11,688 nucleotides of DNA from CAYPEL01 sp964409635 (GTDB lineage: Bacteria > Pseudomonadota > Gammaproteobacteria > DSM-19610). The DNA lies in NCBI GenBank assembly GCA_964409635.1, contig CAYPEL010000086.1, positions 1-11,688 of the forward strand, read 5' to 3'. Positions 1 to 8,017 of this stretch are shown here, piece after piece. Below the pieces are notes generated by a model. It was not told where the DNA came from. It made no database searches and saw only the letters and a program-made list of their open reading frames with translations. Positions within the stretch are counted from its first letter, which is position 1; the number at the start of each line of letters is the position of its first letter. Both the position numbers and the translations under genes were made by a program.

Positions 1-1728
1 ACCCAGTAACCGTTACTACCAGACTGTTGTCATCTGTATCAATATCGGTAGGCGGTGTAATATTTAACGCAAAATCGTTTGCGTTCTCAAGTGTATAAAT
101 TGCATTATCCACTACATCCGGCGCATCATTGACAGGTATAATGGACAAAGCGCCCACATCACTACCGAACAGGCTATTGTTCTGATCGTCATAGGCTTCG
201 ACAGTGATCGTGCGGGCTGATGAACTGGGATTATCTGATGTGTTCTGATAAGTGAGTGTGGCGAGAACAGCCTGGTATTCACTGATATCTGTGCCGCCTG
301 TAAGCGTAAGCTGCCAAACGTTACCTGTCACTGACACACTCGCGGTAACGCTGGTTCCGGAAGTCAGATAATCCAATGCATCCTGGGAGCCAATGTATCC
401 GTCAATCCGCACTACAACTGAAGAGGTTGTCAAACTATCAGCGTCAGAAATAGCTACACCACTCAGTATATTCGCCGGCGCATCATTTTCTGTATAGACA
501 GTGTCCGGTACAGATGACACTACCGGCGGAGTCAGCGCAGTAGAAGACACATTGATTGTGACTGTCGCCGAATCCACTTCACCGTCATCATCAACCAATT
601 GATAGGTAAAGCTGTCCGTACCTGTGTAGCCTGCGGGCGGACTATAGTTGAACGTACCATCATTGTTGTACGTCACCGTACCACCTGCAACACTGGTTGT
701 GTCAAAGGTGTTTACGACAGCATTATCCACTAATGTATCATTGATAAGAACATTTCCGGTAGTCAGTGGCGTATCCGGTGTAGTTGCAAAACTATCATCT
801 ATTGCATCCGGCGCCCCATTATTAGCACCTATAGTACCCGTCCCCTGTACGCCATCTGTAATCGTACTGGCTGACGAATTAAAATTAACCGTCTGGTTGA
901 AATTGGTTAGATCAAGCGTAAAGGTCTCATCACCTTCAAATACATCGGCATCACTATTTACCGTTATCGTTACAGTCGTCGAGGTGTTGCCTGCTGTAAT
1001 AGTGCCTGTGCCAGACAAAGCAGCATAATCTGAACCTGCCAGGGCGCTAACATCCACCGTCTGATAATCGAAACTAATATCAGCTCCAAGCACCTGATCT
1101 ACTGATATGGTAAAGGTTAGCGTCGTTGTACCCGAAGTTGGTTCCTGCACAGAAACATTATCAATGGATATTGTCGGCACCAGCGCCATATTGATAGTTG
1201 TCGTCGCAATCGAGCTGCTATCCGTACCGTCACTAACAGTAACTTCTATCGTTCTCGCGGCGCCGCTGGCAGATCCATCGTTACTGAACTGGATTGCCCG
1301 GATAGCACTCTGATAGTCTGACAATGTAGCATTGCCAGATAGCGTTAGCTCACCATTGGAGGGATTGTAGGCGCTTGCCGTTATTCCTGGCGGCAATGAA
1401 CCTACCATTAGAAAATCGCCTGCTTCATAATTCGAGATCGTAATAGTTGCGCTTTGTAGTACGCTGCTATCAGCATCTGTGATGATGATATCCGAGTCAG
1501 CGATATAGGCAGGACTTCCCCCTTCTGTATATCCAGTAACAAAATCTACGCCACCTGTAGTGCTATTATTTGCGTCCAGATCTATTTCAGGGCCATCATT
1601 CGTGCCGTTAATCGTAATTTGTACTGTTGAAGCCGTGCCGTCAACACTCGTAACATTAAAGGTCTCGTTAACACTGTTCCCAACATTCAGATTATCGAAC
1701 GCACTGTTAGCGGTGAATGTCCAATCTC
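1..1728 (-). CDS. lapA: Same giant adhesin, continuation beyond the gap (partial, both ends open)
   Basis: About 575 codons are open on the minus strand with codon starts at positions congruent to 1 mod 3. The first residues complete another 98-aa VCBS unit (WTFTANSAFDNLNVGNSVNE, then an NGTNDGP junction near 1590-1609). Next come a cadherin-like domain (about 1180-1590), a Calx-beta-like domain (about 885-1180, with GSDYAALSGTGTITAG and DADVFEGDETFTLDL), a tandem cadherin-like domain with NNDGTFNYSPPAGYTGTDSF (about 540-830), a second domain of the first type (about 130-540, TLTYQNTSDNPSSSART), and the start of a further domain. The frame runs off the left edge, so the C-terminus, RTX repeats and secretion signal are missing. 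It is treated as one gene with 1829-5828 because both gap flanks carry the same repeat and the phase is compatible with a gap divisible by three. Joining the halves is an inference; the open frame and domains are visible. Confidence 0.9.
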
Positions 1729-2402
1729 NNNNNNNNNNNNNNNNNNNNNNNNNNNNNNNNNNNNNNNNNNNNNNNNNNNNNNNNNNNNNNNNNNNNNNNN
1801 NNNNNNNNNNNNNNNNNNNNNNNNNNNNCGGTTGAGGACGTGCCGTCTATACTCGTGACATTAAAGGTCTCGTTGACGCTGTTCCCAACATTCAGATTAT
1901 CGAACGCACTGTTAGCGGTGAATGTCCAATCTCCGGCCGCATCGATACTGAAAGTACCGATGGTGCCGTTGACTGTCACTGGGGTAAATGCGTTATCTAC
2001 ATTGTCCACATCGGTGCTGGTCAAGGTTCCATTCGTTGAGACCGGTGAATCGGTTTCGGTTAACACCTGACTGTCACTGGAGACAGTTGCCGCATCGTTG
2101 GTACCGTTGATAGTGATTTGTACGGTTGAGGACGTGCCGTCTATACTCGTGACATTAAAGGTCTCGTTGACGCTGTTACCGACGTTCAGACCGTCAAACG
2201 CGCTGTTGGCGGTGAACATCCAGCCACCCGTGGCATCGATACTGAACGTACCGATGGTTCCATTGATGGTCGTCGGTGTAAACGCGTTATCCGCATTATC
2301 CACATCAGTACTGGTCAAAGTTCCATTCGTTGAGACCGGTGCATCGGTTTCCGTCAAGATCTGACTATCTGACGACACTGTGGCTGCATCGTTGGTACCG
2401 TT
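1610..2402 (-). repeat. Tandem array of 98-aa (294-bp) VCBS-type units, interrupted by the gap
   Basis: Unit 1 spans 2109-2402. Unit 2 spans 1815-2108, with its last bases inside the gap. A third, partial unit spans 1610-1728. Matching landmarks are exactly 294 bp apart, for example the GCATCGTTGG stretch at 2092 and 2386, and the start of the CGGTTGAGGACG stretch at 1829 and 2123. Units 1 and 2 differ at 9 of 93 comparable residues (for example QILTETDAP versus QVLTETDSP). The other adhesin domains are only distantly similar, so this array is a recent expansion. Its true copy number cannot be read here. Confidence 0.93.
1729..1828. other. Assembly gap (100 N) inside the adhesin's tandem repeat
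   Basis: Exactly 100 undetermined bases, the usual placeholder for a gap of unknown length. The 55 bases just left of it (1674-1728) are identical to 1879-1933, so the gap sits inside a repeat unit. Both the reading frame and the repeat register disagree with a true length of 100. Confidence 0.97.
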
Positions 2403-5400
2403 GACGGTGATATTAACGGTTGTAGTATTTGTATTACCAAAACCATCTACGACTGTATAGGCAAAGTTTTCAGAGACAGCCTGGCCAGCACCTAACGCCT
2501 GAACTGCGGGACTGCTATTATTAAGCGTATAGATATAGCTGCCATCACTATTGATAATAATACTGCCATAGATACCGGAAACGCTGGCGCCGACATCGCC
2601 TGGTATGCCATTAACTTCTGATACAGATAACGGATCTCCATCAGGGTCAAAATCGTTGTCCAGCACATTTGCACTTACCGTGTTTGGAGCGGCATCTTCT
2701 GAAATCGAATTCGTATCGCTAACAACGACAATTGCGGCTTCGTCCTGGCCATTAATAGTGACAGTAATGACCTGCGCAGAACCATCGGTCGCTGTGAAAG
2801 TAATGGTGTCAGTGAGGGTAGCCCCCGTATCCAGAGCCTGAATAAGAGGATTAGAATTATCAAGATTATACGTCCAAACACCACCCGTCAGTTCAAATGC
2901 ACCGTACCCGTTATCACCACTTGTAGCAGCAACATCTGCAAATACTGGATTATCATTATCATCAATGTCACTAATTGATAAGGTGCCAGTGGTTGTTACA
3001 CTGCTATCTTCTGTAACTGAACCGCTAAAGATTCCGCTGACCACCGGCACATCTTCCGTTCCGGTGACTGTAATTGTCACACTCTGGCTAACTGATTCGC
3101 CATCCGTTGTCGTTGCGGTCACTGTAAATGTTTCAGTGGCGGTTTGGCCAGCATCCAGGCTCTGTGCTGCGCTGTTATCCAGTGTGTAGCTCCAGACACC
3201 ACCCACAGTCACATCAAAACTGCCGTAGGCACCGACTTCTGTTTGTGGAGCAAACGCAGGAGTATCAACCACGTCAACATCGCTAGCGACCAGTGTACCC
3301 GTGGCACTCAGCAGAGTGTCTTCGGTTACGGTGCCATTTGCGGTCCCTGTAATCACTGGCGCATCTTCTGAACCATTGACTGTGATGGTCAAGTTGGCGG
3401 CATCAGATCCGCCGTTACCGTCAGCTGCTGTATAGTTAAAAATATCCTGAACAACGTCGCCGGCTGCAAGTCCTTGTACGGCTGCATTGCTATTATTTAA
3501 TGTATAGGTATAGGATCCATCCGCATCCAATACCAGGGTTCCATAAACACCCGCAAAGGTACCCGGATTATCGACGGTGAGGGTATCACCGGTGTCAGGA
3601 TCAGCGTCATTGAGTAACAGGTTACCCGTGGCAATCAATGCACTATCTTCTTGAGTTGTATTGACATCGGCGGCCGCTACAGGGCCATCATTCGTTCCGG
3701 TAATCGTAAGCGTAACAGTCGCTGTATCACTGCCACCGTTACCATCACTGATAGAATAATCGAAACTGTCTGTAGCGTTGCTGCCTACAGGCAGTGCATT
3801 GAAAGTTGCCGATGTGCCAGGGTTATAAATAAAACTACCATCCGACTGGAGTGTCAGTGTTGCACCCGATGACAGAACTATTGATGTACCAATGGCGCTC
3901 GGCTGACCGTTGACTGCCGTTATAGACAACACATCTCCGTCTGGGTCGCTGTCTATGCCAGCGCCTGTATTATCCGTCAGGACATTACCTGCGAATGAAG
4001 CATCTTCACCGGTGGTATATTGGTTTTCAATTGCAACGGGTGTGTCGTTGCTACCACTAATGTTGATAGTCGCCGTACCAGGCACAGTTTCTATACCATC
4101 TGTAACTGTGTATGTAAAAACACTACCCCCATTGGCGTTTGCAACAGTATCAAACTGCAAACCCTGAAATTCTAGCAGTGTGAGTGTCTGGCCAGTGACG
4201 AGTGGCGTGCCGTCACTGAGTGTAACCGTGCCTAAGGCAGGATCCGGCAATCCAGTTACCGATACTGTCAAAACATCTGAAGCATCCAGATCCGTCGGTA
4301 ATGGCAATAACAAAGGTACGTCGAGACTATCTTCTGCTGCAGTAATCACTGCATCTGTGACCACAGGCGCGTCATTTGTACCAATTATTGTAATGACCGC
4401 CGTTTGTGGTGTGACACCACCCTGGTTGTCGATAACGTCATAAGTATAAGAAATGACTTCAGTCTCACCATCGGCTAGCGCTTTATACGCAGAAGGATCA
4501 ACCGAAAGCGCACTTCCCACGGGGGTAATCCCGGAGGCATCACCACCTGTAAGATTTAGATTGGCTATTGTCAGAAGGTCTGATACGTCTACATCAGTAG
4601 CACCCGATAAGAAATCAACGCCAAACACCGCGTCGTTTTCTGTCGCAGTAGCGCTAACGGGAGCCGAGACCACTGGCGCATCATTGGTGCCGGTAACAGT
4701 AATCGTAATAGTTGCTGGCGCACTTGTACCACCATTAGTATCGTCGGCAGTATAGGTAAAGGTAACATCACGGCTTTCACCCACCGCCAGATCCTGGAAA
4801 TCGAGGCCAGGGGAAAAACTATAGCTCCCATCGGGGTTAAAGCTCAGCGTACCTTCAGTAACATCGGTAACTAACGCATAACTATTAGGATCAAGATCTC
4901 CATCTATATCAGCAGCGGGCGGGACGCTGCTGTTAACCGGCGCACCATCTTCCATAGCCGTTATATTATCTGGCGACACCGTAGGGTCATTATTAATAAC
5001 CGTGATCGTACCGGTAGACGAAGTTGTATTGCCGTCATCATCTGTAGCAATGACTTCAACAACACTATCACCTGGATCGAGATCAGCGACTACGTCATCG
5101 TCCAGGATCCAGGTACCATCGCCATTATTGATAGCATCATAGCTGTTGCCATCAATCACAACGACAACTGTCGCGGACGGATTGCTGACTGCGCCCGTTA
5201 TTTCAGGTGTATTGTCGTTGGTAGTAAACGAAGTAGCGGCTACAGTAAGATCTTTATCATCAGTTGCGCTATCCTCACTATCATTTCCAGCGAACCTCAA
5301 TAATTCAAGCCGGGACTGTTGGTGACTGAAATCCAGACCACGGGTTTCGTATCCACTGACCGGGGTCGTCTGCTGCCCGGTTAGGTCAATAATTATCCCG

Positions 5401-5828
5401 TTGCTCAGACTTATATTTTCGTCATAGGAGAAGCCTTCGTTATTTGTTTCTTGCTTTACACCCGCGGCTGTTTCTTCAGTAACTTCCACAGGGTCATTAC
5501 CGGCCAAAATCAATGCCTGAATGCCCTCAACATCCGCAATCATACGGTTGATGTCGCCCAGAAAATCCGGATAAAATACATCATCGTCGAGTAATACCTG
5601 GGCCTGTTGTCCCAGGTTCATATGCGTGCCATCGATGAAATCAAGTGCGATCGTGCTGGCGCCGATTGTCTGCACAAGATCGTTGCTGTAAACCGGATCA
5701 CCCGCCTTCAAGACACGCTCAATGCCGTTGCCATCGGTAGCAATTACCTGCCCGCTTATTTCCCTGACATAACCGATAGCTTCAACGGTGGCGTTAAAGA
5801 CACTGGGTGGATCGATCTGATTACTCAT
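1829..5828 (-). CDS. lapA: LapA-type giant adhesin, N-terminal part (retention module + Ig-like + VCBS/cadherin-like repeats), interrupted by assembly gap
   Basis: A large surface adhesin exported by type I secretion and held at the outer membrane for attachment and biofilm formation. 1333 residues are readable before the gap, with no Sec signal. Residues 1-~115 form a LapA-type retention module: a beta-rich part with KAGDPVYSND and DGTHMNLG, then a helical stretch DFLGDINRMIADVEGIQALI. TAAG follows at residues 120-123. An acidic, Gln/Ser-rich linker covers ~124-200 and one bacterial Ig-like domain ~203-280. Ten VCBS/cadherin-like domains start near residues 281, 384, 487, 596, 714, 822, 925, 1029, 1143 and 1241, most ending in NGTNDA or TGTNDAP-type junctions with Asp-rich DxDxDG-like loops. 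The start ATG (5826-5828) has GGAG six bases upstream. The gene lies downstream of, and in the same direction as, its exporter operon. It is not terminated at 1707: that apparent stop arises only from reading through 100 placeholder Ns. Family assignment is strong; the lapA symbol is by analogy. Confidence 0.93.
5460..5471 (-). other. Predicted LapG cleavage motif TAAG (residues 120-123)
   Basis: Codons ACA-GCC-GCG-GGT encode Thr120-Ala121-Ala122-Gly123 just after the helical end of the retention module. In Pseudomonas fluorescens LapA, the calcium-dependent periplasmic protease LapG cuts between the two alanines of such a motif, and the c-di-GMP receptor LapD controls its access. Position and context match that system. 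No lapG or lapD gene is present in the window, so cleavage is inferred. Confidence 0.82.
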
Positions 5829-5834
5829 TGTGAA

Positions 5835-5838
5835 CTCC
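5835..5838 (-). promoter_or_regulatory. Ribosome binding site of the adhesin
   Basis: On the minus strand GGAG lies six bases before the ATG at 5826-5828. It supports this start, which also gives the complete conserved N-terminus of the retention module. Confidence 0.7.
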
Positions 5839-5849
5839 GCAAAGTATTA

Positions 5850-5875
5850 CTACCCCGGTTTGGGGTGTTGGGTAG
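5850..5875 (-). promoter_or_regulatory. Mutually exclusive hairpins in the adhesin 5' leader
   Basis: Two pairings share bases. ACCCC (5852-5856) pairs with GGGGT (5862-5866), with a 5-base loop. Alternatively CTACCC (5850-5855) pairs with GGGTAG (5870-5875), with a 14-base loop. They end about 12 bases upstream of the GGAG ribosome binding site on the minus strand. A role in translation control is speculative. Confidence 0.25.
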
Positions 5876-5954
5876 TTATTCGGTAATCAGCGGTAAATAG
5901 TGAGCGGATTCGCAGCGTGTATGTACCTTGGTACTATAGCCGTAATCACCCAGT

Positions 5955-5982
5955 TTTATATACAATATTAGATATATAACAA
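5955..5982 (-). promoter_or_regulatory. Candidate sigma70-type promoter for the adhesin
   Basis: On the minus strand TTGTTA (5977-5982) as a -35 and TATAAA (5955-5960) as a -10 are separated by 16 bases. The matches to consensus are 4/6 and 5/6. The surrounding DNA is very AT-rich, so chance matches are likely. The -35 overlaps the inverted repeat at 5973-5993. Transcription from here would give a leader of roughly 120 bases before the adhesin start. Reading through from the upstream operon is also possible, because no clear terminator lies between them. Confidence 0.3.
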
Positions 5983-5993
5983 TATGTTATATA
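5973..5993. repeat. Perfect 8-bp inverted repeat upstream of the adhesin, possible operator
   Basis: Arms TATATAAC (5973-5980) and GTTATATA (5986-5993) flank a 5-bp centre. It lies 18 bp beyond the stop of the LuxR-type regulator gene and overlaps the candidate -35. It has no GC-rich stem or T-run, so it is not a convincing intrinsic terminator. The symmetry suits binding of a dimeric protein, but in AT-rich DNA it could be fortuitous. Confidence 0.4.
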
Positions 5994-6011
5994 ATGTTTA
6001 GAGAATACTTA

Positions 6012-6641
6012 TCATAATTGATTCACCGATTGCTGGTTGATTCGAACCGCCAAAGAAGTTCGATCTTTGAAACCGGTTTTACGGAAAATAGCAGTCAAAT
6101 GCGCTTTGACTGTACGTTCCTTAACAATCAATTGCTCAGCAATTTTTTTATTCGGCAGCCCTTCTGCCACCAGTAATGCAACCTGGCGTTCGCGATCAGT
6201 CAATAATTCGAGTGGTGAGGGCTCAGTCTTTTGACGCCACTGTGCCAGTACCTGGTGCATCAAACGCCGGCCTACCCAGATCTCACCCAGCAGCACAACT
6301 TCCACAGCTTTTTGAAGCATCTTGGGTGTCATATAGGTGTTAGCATAGCCTTCCGCACCGACACGCAATGAGGCCATGCCTTCCTGCTCAAACGGCACAT
6401 CGGCCATCACTAGAACGCGGCTATCCGGATAGGTACGTTTTAAAGTTTCCACATCAGTTAAACCTTTCATACCAGGCAAGATAAGATGCAGCAAAATAAT
6501 CGCAGGTGGGCGTTGCGAAATAAATAAATTCAAGCGCACTTTATTATCCACTTGAGCAAGCTGCCGGTAATTAGCCAGCGTATCGGACCAACGCTGCCGG
6601 ACATGCTCGTCACCACTCGCCAAAAGTATCATGTTATTCAT
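6012..6641 (-). CDS. LuxR/FixJ-type transcriptional regulator with a degenerate receiver domain
   Basis: A 209-residue DNA-binding protein with response-regulator architecture. The N-terminal ~1-120 follows the receiver fold: acidic D11/E12 after the first strand, then PPAIILLHLILPGMKG (45-60), RVLVMAD (75-81) and RVGAEGYA (93-100). Residues 147-199 are a clear LuxR-type helix-turn-helix (LTDRERQVALLVAEGLPNKK and onwards, with ERTVKAHLTAIFRKTG). Three receiver residues are not canonical: the phosphoacceptor Asp is His52, the switch Thr/Ser is Ala80, and the conserved Lys is Thr102. It is therefore unlikely to be controlled by normal aspartyl phosphorylation. The ATG overlaps the lapC stop by 4 bp (ATGA), indicating translational coupling; a further ATG lies three codons on. 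Its position between exporter and adhesin suggests control of adhesin or operon expression, which is inference. No partner kinase is present. Confidence 0.93.
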   Translation of the reverse strand: MNNMILLASGDEHVRQRWSDTLANYRQLAQVDNKVRLNLFISQRPPAIILLHLILPGMKGLTDVETLKRTYPDSRVLVMADVPFEQEGMASLRVGAEGYANTYMTPKMLQKAVEVVLLGEIWVGRRLMHQVLAQWRQKTEPSPLELLTDRERQVALLVAEGLPNKKIAEQLIVKERTVKAHLTAIFRKTGFKDRTSLAVRINQQSVNQL

Positions 6642-8017
6642 CGCTCAGTGAGTGCGCGCTCCTTGGCGCGTAATACAGGTTTCATGAGATAGCTAAGCAC
6701 GGTTTTCTTACCCGTAAGGATATCAACGCTACCCAGCATCCCAGGGATAATAGGCAAAGGGTCATGTTCCGTTCCAAGATGGCTGCGCTCAGTACGAACG
6801 CGCACCAGGTAAAAACTTTCACCTTTATCATTGGCAATCGTATCAGCACTGATATGCTCAACATTAGCTTCGAGACCACCATAAATAGAAAAATCGTAGG
6901 CAGAGAATTTAACAATGGCTTTTTGATCTGGATGCAGAAAAGCTATATCAGCCGGCCGGACTCTAGCCTCTACCAACAATGAGTCATCCAGCGGGACAAT
7001 TTCAACTAATGAGGCACCCGGTTGCAGCACACCACCAATTGTATTTACCAGCAGTTGCTTTACCGTCCCGCGCACAGGAGATACCACGGCGGTACGATTT
7101 ACCCGGTCTTCCAAGGCAACATTGCTTTCTGTCAGCTGCGATAGCTCCGAAGCTACTTCATTGAGCTCAATACGTGCCAGGTTGCGGAAGCTGATTTCGA
7201 CTTCTACTTTTTTACTGTTGGCTTCAGACAGTTTCGACTCGGCTCTTGGGATTGAGAGTTTTGCGCCCTGCAGTTCACCTTCCAACTCAGAAAGCTGACG
7301 CTCAAGACGCAACACTTCCACTTCCGAAATAGCACCATCCGCTACCAAAGGCCGGGTCATATCCACTTCTCTGGCCAGCAAACCCCGGCTGCGCTCAAGC
7401 TGTTCTGCCTTGGCGCGTAATTCATCCAGTTCCTGCCGCCGCTGTGATGCCTGCTGAGTGGCAATTTCAAGGCTGCTATCCAATTCCTGGATTCGAGAGT
7501 CAAACAATAGCTGTTCCTGTTCAAGCAAATCAGGCCGTTCTGTTTTGACTTCTTCGGGCACAATAAAGTCACTGTGATTGGCCTCTGCACGCAAGCGGGC
7601 CGCCTTGGCTAATAGCGATAGGTAATGCAAACGGCCTTCACGCAAATTTGAAGCAAACCGCGTGTCATCGATACGCAATAAAACCTGCCCCCTCTCCACC
7701 ACTTCACCTTCACGCACCAGCAATTCGGAAAGAATACCGCCTTCGAGATTCTGCACGATCTGCAACTGGCGCGAGGGAATCACCTTACCTTCACCCCGGG
7801 TGATTTCGTCCAATTCTGCCCAGGCTGACCAGGCAATTGAAAAACCAACAAACAACAGAGCCAACCATAGAATAATGCGGCCACCGCGTGGAGTTTGTTC
7901 CAGAATGGCCGCATTAGCATGGGTTACAAAATCGATGTCTTCGGCATTCACCTCTTCGAGGAATGAAGCCGTTCCATCGGTCTGCAACTGAGTCTTTTGT
8001 CCGAATAGTTTTTTCAT
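6638..8017 (-). CDS. lapC: LapC/HlyD-family type I secretion membrane fusion protein
   Basis: A periplasmic adaptor that links the inner-membrane ABC exporter to a TolC-like outer-membrane porin. The 459 residues begin with a cytoplasmic segment (1-~47), one membrane span at ~48-66 (IILWLALLFVGFSIAWSAWA), then the first lipoyl half-motif (~78-118, QIVQNLEGGILSELLVREGE). A long helical hairpin rich in Glu, Gln, Leu and Arg covers ~125-300. The second lipoyl half and beta-barrel follow (~308-435, AVVSPVRGTVKQLLVNTIGG and PGMLGSVDILTG). The length fits HlyD/LapC. The start overlaps the lapB stop by 4 bp (ATGA) and the stop overlaps the regulator start in the same way, so the three genes form one coupled operon. 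The ribosome site is weak, consistent with coupling. Function in adhesin export is inferred from family and context. The assignment is secure. Confidence 0.96.
   Translation of the reverse strand: MKKLFGQKTQLQTDGTASFLEEVNAEDIDFVTHANAAILEQTPRGGRIILWLALLFVGFSIAWSAWAELDEITRGEGKVIPSRQLQIVQNLEGGILSELLVREGEVVERGQVLLRIDDTRFASNLREGRLHYLSLLAKAARLRAEANHSDFIVPEEVKTERPDLLEQEQLLFDSRIQELDSSLEIATQQASQRRQELDELRAKAEQLERSRGLLAREVDMTRPLVADGAISEVEVLRLERQLSELEGELQGAKLSIPRAESKLSEANSKKVEVEISFRNLARIELNEVASELSQLTESNVALEDRVNRTAVVSPVRGTVKQLLVNTIGGVLQPGASLVEIVPLDDSLLVEARVRPADIAFLHPDQKAIVKFSAYDFSIYGGLEANVEHISADTIANDKGESFYLVRVRTERSHLGTEHDPLPIIPGMLGSVDILTGKKTVLSYLMKPVLRAKERALTER

Noticed and set aside
1707..1727. Apparent stop of the adhesin at 1707 with the tail RLDIHR
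   Set aside because: It arises only by reading 100 placeholder Ns, which shifts the frame. The correct frame left of the gap continues the same VCBS unit and stays open to position 1.
648..4755. Many plus-strand open frames of 60-126 codons opposite the adhesin (for example 648-1028, 3910-4167, 4453-4755)
   Set aside because: They are the antisense of repetitive, Thr/Val/Asp-rich adhesin codons, lack ribosome sites, and show no recognisable domains. The minus-strand frame is continuous and domain-rich.
5973..5993. Terminator of the lapB-lapC-regulator operon
   Set aside because: The stem is almost entirely A/T and no T-run follows on the minus strand, so stability and context do not fit an intrinsic terminator.
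6012..6641. Ordinary two-component response regulator
   Set aside because: The phosphoacceptor position is His52, and the switch Thr/Ser and Lys positions are also substituted. No histidine kinase lies nearby.
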